Shown one piece after another: positions 6,556 to 13,335 of a stretch of DNA of 14,915 nucleotides. How positions within the stretch are numbered: position 1 is the stretch's first letter; the number at the start of each line of letters is the position of its first letter. A program made the position numbers and the translations under genes. The notes beneath the pieces were generated by a model. That model ran no database searches and had not been told where the DNA came from. It saw nothing but the letters and a program-made list of their open reading frames with translations. The stretch lies in NCBI GenBank assembly GCA_036381125.1, contig DASVDK010000134.1:1-14915 (forward strand), given 5' to 3'. This DNA is from DASVDK01 sp036381125 [NCBI: Thermodesulfobacteriota bacterium] (GTDB taxonomy: Bacteria > DASVDK01).

Positions 6556-7059
6556 ATGTGGAACCTCCTGATGGTCGCGCTCGGCGGGGCGGTGGGCTCG
6601 ATGGCGAGGTACTGGATCGGTACCGTGCTGGCGGCTCGCCTCGGCGCCGCGTTCCCATACGGTACGTTCTTCGTGAACGTCACCGGCTCGTTCCTCATCG
6701 GATACATCCTGACGGCCGGCACGGAGCGCTTCGGCCTGCACCCGACGTTCCGCCTCCTCCTCGCGACCGGCTTCCTCGGGGGCTACACGACCTTCTCGAC
6801 CTTCGAGTACGAGACGCTGCGCCTGCTCGAGACCGGCGCCTTCCTGCGCGCCGCGACCAACGTGGTCCTCAGCGTCGTGATCGGCCTCGCCGGTGTCTGG
6901 GCGGGAGCCGTTCTGGCACGCGAGGCGCCGCTGCCGCGCTGGTCGTCGGTCCTCGAAGCGCCCCGACCGATCGCGCGGCCCGAGCGTGCGTCGTCGGGTT
7001 TCGGCGCGCTCCCGCGCGAGCGGTCTGCAGAGGCCGGTCGCGAGTCACGCGGGCTTTGA
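6556..7059 (+). CDS. crcB: fluoride channel CrcB/Fluc with a C-terminal extension
   Basis: The protein fits the Fluc fluoride exporters, small four-helix membrane proteins that work as dual-topology homodimers and let F- leave the cell. Family landmarks are in place: GGAVGSMARYW at residues 10-20, YGTFFVNVTGSFLIG at 35-49 including pore Asn41, and TGFLGGYTTFSTF at 71-83 with the Phe80 and Phe83 pore residues and the central polar track. The core ends near residue 122. The remaining 45 residues are a Pro/Arg/Ser-rich tail that most CrcB proteins (about 125 residues) lack. GAGGAAGG lies 15-20 bases before the ATG. DUF190 genes follow 7 and 382 bases downstream, so all three probably form one operon. 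Confidence 0.93.
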   Translation: MWNLLMVALGGAVGSMARYWIGTVLAARLGAAFPYGTFFVNVTGSFLIGYILTAGTERFGLHPTFRLLLATGFLGGYTTFSTFEYETLRLLETGAFLRAATNVVLSVVIGLAGVWAGAVLAREAPLPRWSSVLEAPRPIARPERASSGFGALPRERSAEAGRESRGL

Positions 7060-7066
7060 CCCCCCG

Positions 7067-7411
7067 ATGGACGGCGGCGCCACGCGGTTCACGACGCGGC
7101 CCGGCCTGAGAGCCACGATCCTGATGGACGAGGAGGAGCAGTACCAGGGACGCCCGCTGGTCTCGGTGCTCCTCGACCTCGCGCGCGATGCCGGCGTCCG
7201 TACGGCCTTCGTGTCCAAAGGGGTTGCGGGTTTCGGCGAACGACGGCTCGTACACACGACCGCCATCGAGATCCTGACCTTCCACCTCCCCCTCACCGTG
7301 GAGTGCGTCGACGAGGTGGAGCGGGTCGAGCGGCTGGTCGGCCGCCTCGGGGCAATGGCCTTCGGTGGGCTGCTCGACGTCCAGCCGACGGCGCTCGTCG
7401 TGCCCGAGTAG
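7067..7411 (+). CDS. DUF190 (PII-like) protein, divergent single domain
   Basis: The 114-residue protein is one DUF190 domain (COG1993), a ferredoxin-like fold related to PII signalling proteins. It aligns end to end with both domains of the next gene: ATILMDEEEQYQGRPLVSVLL at about 16-36 corresponds to the IYxxExDRxxGRPLxExIV strand-helix, SKGVAGFGERRLVH at 50-63 to the glycine loop, and LPLTVECVDEVERVERLVGRL at 74-94 to the second beta-alpha unit. It is the most divergent copy: RIHT is reduced to RLVHT and the usual acidic pattern after the first strand has become DEEEQ. The ATG at 7067 lies only 7 bases after the crcB stop and has no clear Shine-Dalgarno, suggesting translational coupling. 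Function unknown; context points to modulation of CrcB. Confidence 0.82.
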   Translation: MDGGATRFTTRPGLRATILMDEEEQYQGRPLVSVLLDLARDAGVRTAFVSKGVAGFGERRLVHTTAIEILTFHLPLTVECVDEVERVERLVGRLGAMAFGGLLDVQPTALVVPE

Positions 7412-7441
7412 CGGTCGGCGGCGGGGAAGGGGGCGGGTGAG

Positions 7442-8170
7442 ATGCTGGGGCGAGGACCGGCGAAGAAGCTGATCATCTACGTGAGCGAGCAGGACCGTTA
7501 CGGGGGGCGCCCCGTCCACGAGCGGCTGCTCGAGCTGTTCCACGAGCGGGGCTGCGCGGGCGCCACGGTCACCAAGGCGGTCGCGGGGTTCGGCCCCCAC
7601 GGCGTCTTCCGCAAGCGTGAAGCGCTCGCGCTGACCGAGAACCTTCCGATCCGGATCGAGGTGGTCGAGGACGCGGCGGCCATCGAGCGGCTCCTGCCGT
7701 TCGTTTACGACATGGTCGAGGAGGGGCTCGTCGAGGTGCTCGACACGAGCGTGGTGAAGTACGCCCGCCGGGGTGAGCCGCCTTTGGCGTCTCCAGCCTC
7801 GCACCCCCGCGTCCGGCTCGAAGGCCGGGCCAAGATGCTCACGGTCTTCATCGATGAGTCCGACGAGTGGGAGGGCGCCCCGCTCCACGAGGCGATCGTG
7901 AAGCGGCTGCGGATGCTCGACCTTGCCGGGGCCACGGTCGAGCGGGGCATGCTCGGCTACGGCGCGAGCCGCCGGATCCACAGCGGCGGACTGATGCACC
8001 TCTCGGCCGACCGGCCCGTCAGGATCACCGTCGTAGACACCGAGGAGCGGATCCGCACCGTCCTCCCCGTACTCGACGAGATGGTCGCCGACGGCCTCGT
8101 GGTGACGTCGGACGTCGACATCGTCGCGTACCGGGCCGGTCGAGGCGACGAGGCCCCTCCGGTTGCCTGA
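7442..8170 (+). CDS. tandem two-domain DUF190 (PII-like) protein
   Basis: This 242-residue protein contains two DUF190 domains, at about residues 8-109 and 130-232, joined by a linker rich in Pro, Ser and Arg. Domain 1 shows [29 protein letters not shown] and [19 protein letters not shown]. Domain 2 shows [38 protein letters not shown] and [25 protein letters not shown]. Domain 2 keeps the family's SRIH-type loop, whereas domain 1 has lost it (HGVFRKRE), so the two halves have probably specialised. Most DUF190 proteins have one domain of about 110 residues. An AAGGGGGCGGG tract lies upstream of the ATG. It is the last gene of the crcB group. Whether it binds nucleotides as PII does is unknown. 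Confidence 0.88.
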   Translation: MLGRGPAKKLIIYVSEQDRYGGRPVHERLLELFHERGCAGATVTKAVAGFGPHGVFRKREALALTENLPIRIEVVEDAAAIERLLPFVYDMVEEGLVEVLDTSVVKYARRGEPPLASPASHPRVRLEGRAKMLTVFIDESDEWEGAPLHEAIVKRLRMLDLAGATVERGMLGYGASRRIHSGGLMHLSADRPVRITVVDTEERIRTVLPVLDEMVADGLVVTSDVDIVAYRAGRGDEAPPVA

Positions 8171-8449
8171 CCCCCCGGCGGTCCTCCGATCGCGTCGAGA
8201 TCCGGCCGCTCCTCGGCCGAAGAAGAGCCCTCCGATGCAGGCGGCGAATCGGACCGCGAGCCTTCCCGCGAGGCGTTCTGGTCGAACCGCCGCCCGGATG
8301 TCTCCCGGTGGTGGGGCCGGCAGGTCTTCGGGCTTGCGAGCGCGTCGGCGGCGCCGACTGCTTGTGGGAGCGCCTCGCCTGTCAACCCATGTCTTGCGCG
8401 CGAGCGCAGGCCGTGTCGGCGTCGATCTCGAACGGCCCCAGGTCTTGGA
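8171..8449. other. non-coding convergent gap rich in hairpins
   Basis: No supported gene lies here. Several short perfect inverted repeats are visible: CGGCCG-CTCCT-CGGCCG (8203-8219), TCCGAT/ATCGGA (8231-8253), GTCGGC-GGC-GCCGAC (8344-8358), and a 7-bp stem closed by a GCGA tetraloop (8393-8410, one G-T pair). None is followed by a T-run. The first, 32 bases after the DUF190 stop, may mark the end of the crcB transcript. One frame stays open from 8171 to 8494 but has no usable start codon near its beginning, and I regard it as a GC-content effect. Confidence 0.5.
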
Positions 8450-8524
8450 CGGAAAACGTTGAGGCCTGACCCCATGGAAAATGGAAAGACCTGACCCCGT
8501 GGAAAATGGAAAGACCTGACCCCC
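8450..8524. repeat. three tandem 25-bp repeats with GGGGTCAGG core (minus-strand reading)
   Basis: Units begin at 8450, 8475 and 8500. The last two are identical over 24 bases (plus-strand pattern TGGAAAATGGAAAG followed by ACCTGACCCC); the first matches at 18 of 25 positions. A single related copy sits at 14539-14562. Read on the minus strand, the block begins 7 bases after the stop codon of the MDR gene. It may be a REP-like extragenic repeat. From memory, similar GGGGTCAGG motifs occur in intergenic regions of genomes with REP-associated transposases. Confidence 0.8.
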
Positions 8525-8530
8525 GCGGCG

Positions 8531-9565
8531 CTAGGGGACGAGGACGATCTTGCCGACCACCTGCCGCCCCTCGAGGGCGTCGAAGGCGGCCGGCGCCTCG
8601 TGCATCGGCACGACGCGGTCGACGACCGGCCTGAGCCGGCCGGCCGCGGCGAGGCGGAGCGCCGCCTCGAGGTCGCCCCGGCTCCCCATGGTGGAGCCGA
8701 GGATGTCGAGCTGGTTCCAGAAGATGATCTGGAGCTGCGTCTGCGGTGTGGCGCCGGTCGTGGCCCCGTAGGTGACGATCCGGCCGCCCTTGGCGCACGA
8801 CCTGAGCGACTCGAGCCAGGTCGTCGCACCGACGTTCTCGAGCACGAGGTCGACGCCCCGCTTGCCGGTGAGGGCCCTGACCTGCTTCGAGATCGGCTCC
8901 GCGCCCTCGCCGGTCGGGATCACGTGGTCGGCGCCGAGCGCCTTGACCGCCGCGGCCTTCTTCTCGCTGCTCGCCGTGGCGAGGACGGTCGCGCCGGCGA
9001 GCTTTGCGATCTGGATGGCCAGCGACGCGACGCCGCCGGCGCCGCCCAGGACGAGGCAGGTCTCGGCCGGACGCAGCCGCCCCCGGACGATCATCGCGCG
9101 CCAGGCGGTCTGGGCGCAGAGGGGGAGCGCGGCCGCCTCCTCGAACGAGAGCGTCGCCGGCTTGCGGACGAGCGTGTAGGCCGGCGCGACCGCGTACTCG
9201 GCCAGGCCGCCGTTGGTGTGCTCGCCGAAGATCTGGAACGCGGGCGAGAGGGTCCGCTCGCCCCGCCGCGTGAACTCGTCCTCCACCGGGTTGAGCGAGG
9301 GGTCGACGAGGACCTCGTCGCCCGGCTTCCACGCGGTCACCCCGGGCCCGACCTGGTCCACGACGCCCGCCACGTCGCTCCCCGGCACGTGCGGCAGCGG
9401 GATCGGAACGCCCGGCAGGCCGCGGCGGGCCCAGATGTCGAGGTAGTTCAGGGCGACCGCCCTGACGCGCAGCCGGACCTCGCCCGGACCGGGGGTCGGG
9501 TCGGGGAGGGTCCCGACCGTCAGGACCTCGGGGCCGCCGTGCCGCTCGAAGTAGACCGCCCGCAT
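8531..9565 (-). CDS. MDR-superfamily quinone oxidoreductase / zinc-less alcohol-dehydrogenase-like protein
   Basis: This 344-residue protein has the medium-chain dehydrogenase layout: a GroES-like catalytic domain (about 1-130) and a Rossmann NAD(P)H domain with GGAGGV at 174-179. The first part shows GPEVLTVGTLPDPTPGPGEV, ALNYLDIWARRGLPG and LPHVPGSDVAGVVDQVG. The usual catalytic Cys is replaced by Asn40, and the four structural-zinc cysteines (Cx2Cx2Cx7C) are all replaced, by P93, D96, T99 and S107, although the surrounding loop is kept. It therefore probably binds no structural zinc and acts as a quinone or enone reductase. AAGGGAGGTG sits 5 bases before the ATG. It lies 23 bases downstream of larE on the same strand and is likely co-transcribed. 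Confidence 0.9.
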   Translation of the reverse strand: MRAVYFERHGGPEVLTVGTLPDPTPGPGEVRLRVRAVALNYLDIWARRGLPGVPIPLPHVPGSDVAGVVDQVGPGVTAWKPGDEVLVDPSLNPVEDEFTRRGERTLSPAFQIFGEHTNGGLAEYAVAPAYTLVRKPATLSFEEAAALPLCAQTAWRAMIVRGRLRPAETCLVLGGAGGVASLAIQIAKLAGATVLATASSEKKAAAVKALGADHVIPTGEGAEPISKQVRALTGKRGVDLVLENVGATTWLESLRSCAKGGRIVTYGATTGATPQTQLQIIFWNQLDILGSTMGSRGDLEAALRLAAAGRLRPVVDRVVPMHEAPAAFDALEGRQVVGKIVLVP

Positions 9566-9588
9566 GCGCGCACCTCCCTTGGATGTCG

Positions 9589-10401
9589 TCAGGCCCGTGC
9601 GATGCCCTCGTTGAGCGACCCGGAGCGAAGCCCCTGCAGGTCGACGGCGACGTGCCGGAACCCCGCGTCGCGCAGCGCCGCCACGACGGCCTGACGCGTG
9701 CGGGGCTCGAGGAGGCGGGGGAGGTCGGCCTCCGGCACCTCGATGCGCGCCACGTCGCCGTGGTGGCGGACCCTGAGCTCCCGGAAGCCAAGCCTTCTCA
9801 GCGCCGTCTCGCCCCGCTCGACCGTCCGCAGCCGCTCGACCGTCACTCTGGTGCCGTACGGCAGCCTCGAGGCGAGACAGGGCTGCGCCGGCTTGTCGGC
9901 GGTCGCGAGCCCCAGGCGGCGCGACAGCTCCCGGATCTCCGCCTTGCCGAGACCGACCTCGAGCAGGGGACCGCCGATACCGTGCTCGCGCGCCGCCTCC
10001 ATGCCGGGCCGGAAGTCGGCCGCGTCGTCCGCGTTGACGCCGTAGACGATCGTCGAGAGGCCCAGCTCGCGCGCCACCCGCTTCGCCTCCGTGAAGAGGG
10101 CACCCTTGCAGAAGTAGCAGCGGCGCGGCGAGTTCGCCACGTAGCCCGCCTCGGCCATCTCGTGCGTCTCGACCTCGACGTGGCGGGCGCCGATCTCGCG
10201 GGCCAGGCGGGCGGCAGCCTCCCGCTCCTCGGCGGCGAGCGAGGGGGAGACGGCGGTCAGCGCCACGGCGCCGTCGCCGAGGACGTCCACGGCCACCTTG
10301 AGGAGGAACGCGCTGTCGACGCCGCCCGAGTAGCAGACCAGGGTAGGGCCGCCCTCGGCCAGGATGCGCTGGAGCCTGCCGTACTTGGCGTCGATCGGCA
10401 T
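9589..10401 (-). CDS. larE: ATP-dependent sacrificial sulfur transferase LarE
   Basis: LarE adenylates and then sulfurates the pyridinium dithiocarboxylate precursor of the nickel-pincer cofactor of lactate racemase-type enzymes. The PP-loop SGGVDS is at residues 25-30, RRCYFCK at 93-99, and PCLASRLPYGTRVT at 174-187. With the ATG at 10401 the last cysteine is Cys175, matching the position of the sulfur-donating Cys176 of Lactobacillus LarE, and the length of 270 residues is typical; this decides the start. Upstream starts at 10407 and 10479 would add 2 or 26 residues without homology. The three cysteines C95, C98 and C175 are the pattern expected of LarE proteins that use a [4Fe-4S] cluster to carry sulfide instead of destroying a cysteine (family knowledge, from memory). 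No larA, larB or larC is in the window. Confidence 0.92.
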   Translation of the reverse strand: MPIDAKYGRLQRILAEGGPTLVCYSGGVDSAFLLKVAVDVLGDGAVALTAVSPSLAAEEREAAARLAREIGARHVEVETHEMAEAGYVANSPRRCYFCKGALFTEAKRVARELGLSTIVYGVNADDAADFRPGMEAAREHGIGGPLLEVGLGKAEIRELSRRLGLATADKPAQPCLASRLPYGTRVTVERLRTVERGETALRRLGFRELRVRHHGDVARIEVPEADLPRLLEPRTRQAVVAALRDAGFRHVAVDLQGLRSGSLNEGIARA

Positions 10402-10516
10402 GAGCATGCTGGCAGTCTGGCGCACGCCGCGAGGCCTGTCCAGCCGGGACCGGAGGAAGATAGGATTGCCTAAGTCCATGGCTTTGCAGGAATCAAGTCA
10501 GAGATTAACCTTCTGC

Positions 10517-10545
10517 TTGACACTCCGCGCATTACCCCCTATGCT
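10517..10545 (+). promoter_or_regulatory. sigma70-type promoter of the iron ABC operon
   Basis: TTGACA (10517-10522, perfect consensus) and TATGCT (10540-10545, 4 of 6) are separated by 17 bases, in the AT-rich divergent gap between larE and the binding-protein gene (10402-10613). The leader would be about 60 bases and ends in GAAGGAGG. I could not find a convincing Fur box overlapping it. No clear promoter for larE was found on the other strand. Confidence 0.65.
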
Positions 10546-10613
10546 CCCTCCCGAGTCCCTACTCGTGGATCTCCGATCCCGACACCCGACCGAAAGAGAA
10601 GGAGGCACTTCCC

Positions 10614-11642
10614 GTGCACATCCGTGCCATGCGCGTCGGCGCCGCCGGCCTGGTGGGCCTGGTCGCCCTTGCCGTCGCAGCCTGGTCGGGCGACCGTGCG
10701 TCGGCCGCCGACCAGGAAGTCAACGTCTACTCGTCACGCTCCCACTACGGGTCCGAGAGGGTCTTCGAGGAGTTCACGAAGAAGACCGGCATCAAGGTCA
10801 ACATCTTCGGGGGCAACAACAACGAGGTCTTCGAGCGGCTCAAGGCCGAGGGGGCCAACACCAGGGCCGACGTGCTCGTCACCGTGGACGCCGGCAACCT
10901 CTGGAACGCCGCGCGCGCCGGGCTCCTGCAGCCGGTCGAGTCGCGCATCATCAACGCCAACGTCCCGGAGCACCTGCGCGATCCGGAGAACCGCTGGTTC
11001 GGCCTCGCGGTCCGCGCGCGCACGATCATGTACAGCACCGAGCGCGTGAAGCCGTCCGAGCTGTCCACCTACGAGGCGCTGGGCGACCCGAAGTGGAAGG
11101 GGCGCCTCTGCCTGCGCACCTCCAACAGCACCTACAACCAGTCGCTGCTGGCCACCTGGATCAAGCGATACGGTGAGCCGAAGGTCGAGCAGATCGTCAA
11201 GGGATGGGTCGCGAACGAGCCGACGATCATCGACGGGGACACCAAGATCCTCGAGGCGATCGCCGCCGGCCAGTGCGACGTCGGCATCACCAACACCTAC
11301 TACCTCGCGCGCATCCTCGCCAAGAAGCCCGACTTCCCGGTGGCGCCCTTCTGGCCCGACCAGTCGGGGGCGGGCGTGCACGTCAACGTCTCCGGCGCCG
11401 GCGTGACCGCCCACGCGAAGAACCGGGACAACGCCGTCAAGCTCATCGAGTACCTCAGCTCGGTCGAGGCGCAGAATTACTTCGCGGACGGCAGCTTCGA
11501 GTACCCGGTGAACCCGAAGGTCGAGCCGGCGCCGCTCCTCGCGAAGTGGGGGACGTTCAAGGCGGACGACATCGGCGTCGCGTCGGCCGGCGAGTTCCAG
11601 GCGGCAGCGGTCCGACTGGCCGACCGTGTCGGGTACAAGTAG
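10614..11642 (+). CDS. ferric iron ABC transporter, periplasmic substrate-binding protein (FbpA/FutA type)
   Basis: This 342-residue protein has a signal peptide (about 1-31, ending ASA) and the class of fold typical of ferric-ion-binding proteins. The mature N-terminus VNVYSSRSHYGSERVFEEF supplies the His/Tyr seen near the iron site in this family. Other hallmarks are GIKVNIFGGNNNEVFERLKAEG, ADVLVTVDAGNLW, PKWKGRLCLRTSNSTYNQSL, and the paired tyrosines Y229-Y230 in NTYYLAR that ligate Fe3+. GVHVNVSGAGVTAHAKN and the C-terminal FEYPVNPKVEP also fit the FutA/IdiA branch. AAGGAGG lies 8 bases before the GTG start, a strong site. The permease gene overlaps its last 17 bases. Some relatives bind other anions or sugar phosphates, but the Tyr pair favours iron. 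Confidence 0.9.
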   Translation: MHIRAMRVGAAGLVGLVALAVAAWSGDRASAADQEVNVYSSRSHYGSERVFEEFTKKTGIKVNIFGGNNNEVFERLKAEGANTRADVLVTVDAGNLWNAARAGLLQPVESRIINANVPEHLRDPENRWFGLAVRARTIMYSTERVKPSELSTYEALGDPKWKGRLCLRTSNSTYNQSLLATWIKRYGEPKVEQIVKGWVANEPTIIDGDTKILEAIAAGQCDVGITNTYYLARILAKKPDFPVAPFWPDQSGAGVHVNVSGAGVTAHAKNRDNAVKLIEYLSSVEAQNYFADGSFEYPVNPKVEPAPLLAKWGTFKADDIGVASAGEFQAAAVRLADRVGYK

Positions 11643-13335
11643 CCAGATCGCCGACCGGCAGCTCGCGGGAGACCTCACGGGCCGCGCGGCGCTCCCCGCG
11701 CGGCCCGTCCGCGCGCGGCGCAAGGCCCGCGTGCGCCGCGCCTTCCCGCTGGCCGCGCTGGTCATCGCCGGCGTGGTGGCGCTGCCGGTCTGCCTCGTCG
11801 CGGCCAACCTGCTCGTGCCGAGGGGCGAGGTGTGGGCGCACCTGGCGGCCACGCTCCTCCCGGAGCTCGTCCTCAACACCGTCCTCCTGCTGGCCGGTGT
11901 GGGGGTGGGCGTCTCGGTCCTCGGCACCGGGCTCGCCTGGCTCGTGGCCACGCGCCGGTTCCCCGGGCGCGACCTCTTCGACTGGGCGCTGATCCTGCCG
12001 CTCGCGATGCCGGCGTACGTGATCGGCTTCGTGTTCGTGGGGGTCTTCGAGTTCTCGGGGCCGCTGCAGACCGCGCTGCGGAGCCTCTTCGGCGCCGGCT
12101 TCCGGCTGCCCGAGATCCGCTCCTACGGCGGCGTCGTCGCCGTCATGACCCTCGTCTTCTACCCGTACGTCTACCTCCTCGCCCGCACGGCGTTCGGCGA
12201 GCAGCGCCTCACGCTCCTCGAGGCGGCCCGCAGCCTCGGCGAGACGCCGCGCGGCGCCTTCTTCCGCGTGGCGCTCCCGCTCGCCCGGCCCGCCATCGCG
12301 GCCGGCGCCGCGCTGGCGCTCATGGAGACGCTCGCCGACTTCGGCACCGTGGCCACCTTCGGCTACCGGACCTTCACGACCGCCATCTACCGCGTCTGGT
12401 TCGGCATGTTCGACCGGGTGGCGGCCGGCCAGCTCGCCGCGGTCCTCATGGTGGCGGCCGCGGGGCTCATCGTGGCGGAGCGGCGGGCGCGGGGCCGCGC
12501 CCGCTTCACCCAGACCCACGGCCGGGCGCTCGCCGCCGAGCTGCCCCGACTCACCGGCTGGCGGGCCGCGGCTGCCACCGGTGCGTGCGCCCTCGTGCTC
12601 CTGACCGCCTTCGTCCTGCCCACCGGGGTCCTCGTGGCCTGGAGCCTCGAGGCCTGGGCGGCCGGGCGCGTGGCGTCCACCTATCCCCAGCTCGTCACCC
12701 GCAGCCTCGGCCTGTCGGCGGTGACGGCCGTCGTCGCCGTCACGGCCGCCCTCGTCCTGGCCTACGGCATCCGGATGGCGCCGACGCGGCTGCTCCAGGG
12801 GGCCGTCCGCGTGGCGGCGCTCGGCTACGCCGTCCCCGGATCGGTCGTGGCGGTCGGCGTGCTGCTCGTCCTGGCCGGTCTCGATCACGCCATCGGCGCG
12901 GCGGCCGGCCGGATCGCAGGCGTCTCGACGGGGCTGCTCCTCACCGGTTCCGCCGCCGGCCTCGTCTTCGCCTACCTGGTCCGGTTCGTGTCGGTGAGCT
13001 TCCAGGCGGCGGAGTCGGGTCTCGCGCGCGTCGCGCCGAGCATGGACGAGGTCGCCAGGAGCCTCGGCGCCGGCCCCGGACGCACGCTCCGCGAGGTGCA
13101 CCTGCCGCTCGTGTCCGGCGCGCTCCTCACCGGCCTCATCCTGGTCTTCGTCGAGGTCATGAAGGAGATGCCGGCGACGATGCTGATCCGTCCCTTCGGG
13201 ATGGACACGCTGGCGGTGGAGGTCTGGCAGCGGACCACCGAGTCGCTCTGGCAGGAGGCCGCGCTCCCGGCGCTGACGATCGTCGCCGTGGGCGTCCTGC
13301 CGGTCGTCCTCCTCACGCGTCTCAGGCGGCGATGA
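11626..13335 (+). CDS. ferric iron ABC transporter, fused two-domain permease (FbpB type)
   Basis: This 569-residue membrane protein consists of two ABC permease domains in one chain, the FbpB/SfuB arrangement that lets a single polypeptide form the channel. Each half contains an EAA loop that contacts the ATPase: EAARSLGETPRGAFFRVALP near residue 199 and EVARSLGAGPGRTLREVHLP near 475. About twelve hydrophobic segments are visible, and the first follows an Arg/Ala-rich cytosolic N-terminus of some 37 residues. The GTG at 11626 overlaps the binding-protein gene by 17 bases and has no obvious Shine-Dalgarno, so translation is probably coupled; a later GTG at codon 35 is possible. Its stop overlaps the ATPase start as ATGA. 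Confidence 0.92.
   Translation: MSGTSSQIADRQLAGDLTGRAALPARPVRARRKARVRRAFPLAALVIAGVVALPVCLVAANLLVPRGEVWAHLAATLLPELVLNTVLLLAGVGVGVSVLGTGLAWLVATRRFPGRDLFDWALILPLAMPAYVIGFVFVGVFEFSGPLQTALRSLFGAGFRLPEIRSYGGVVAVMTLVFYPYVYLLARTAFGEQRLTLLEAARSLGETPRGAFFRVALPLARPAIAAGAALALMETLADFGTVATFGYRTFTTAIYRVWFGMFDRVAAGQLAAVLMVAAAGLIVAERRARGRARFTQTHGRALAAELPRLTGWRAAAATGACALVLLTAFVLPTGVLVAWSLEAWAAGRVASTYPQLVTRSLGLSAVTAVVAVTAALVLAYGIRMAPTRLLQGAVRVAALGYAVPGSVVAVGVLLVLAGLDHAIGAAAGRIAGVSTGLLLTGSAAGLVFAYLVRFVSVSFQAAESGLARVAPSMDEVARSLGAGPGRTLREVHLPLVSGALLTGLILVFVEVMKEMPATMLIRPFGMDTLAVEVWQRTTESLWQEAALPALTIVAVGVLPVVLLTRLRRR

Noticed and set aside
8171-8494. Open reading frame continuing in phase after the DUF190 stop
   Set aside because: No ATG, GTG or TTG near its beginning, no recognisable domain, and the composition is as expected for random GC-rich sequence.
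8450-8524. Short CRISPR array
   Set aside because: The 25-bp units are directly tandem with no spacers, and no cas gene is present.
10500-10560. Fur box over the iron operon promoter
   Set aside because: No 19-bp GATAAT-type inverted repeat could be aligned; only scattered AT-rich bases.
11557-13101. Long minus-strand frame opposite the permease
   Set aside because: Shadow of a GC-rich coding strand; no motif, while the plus strand has both EAA loops.
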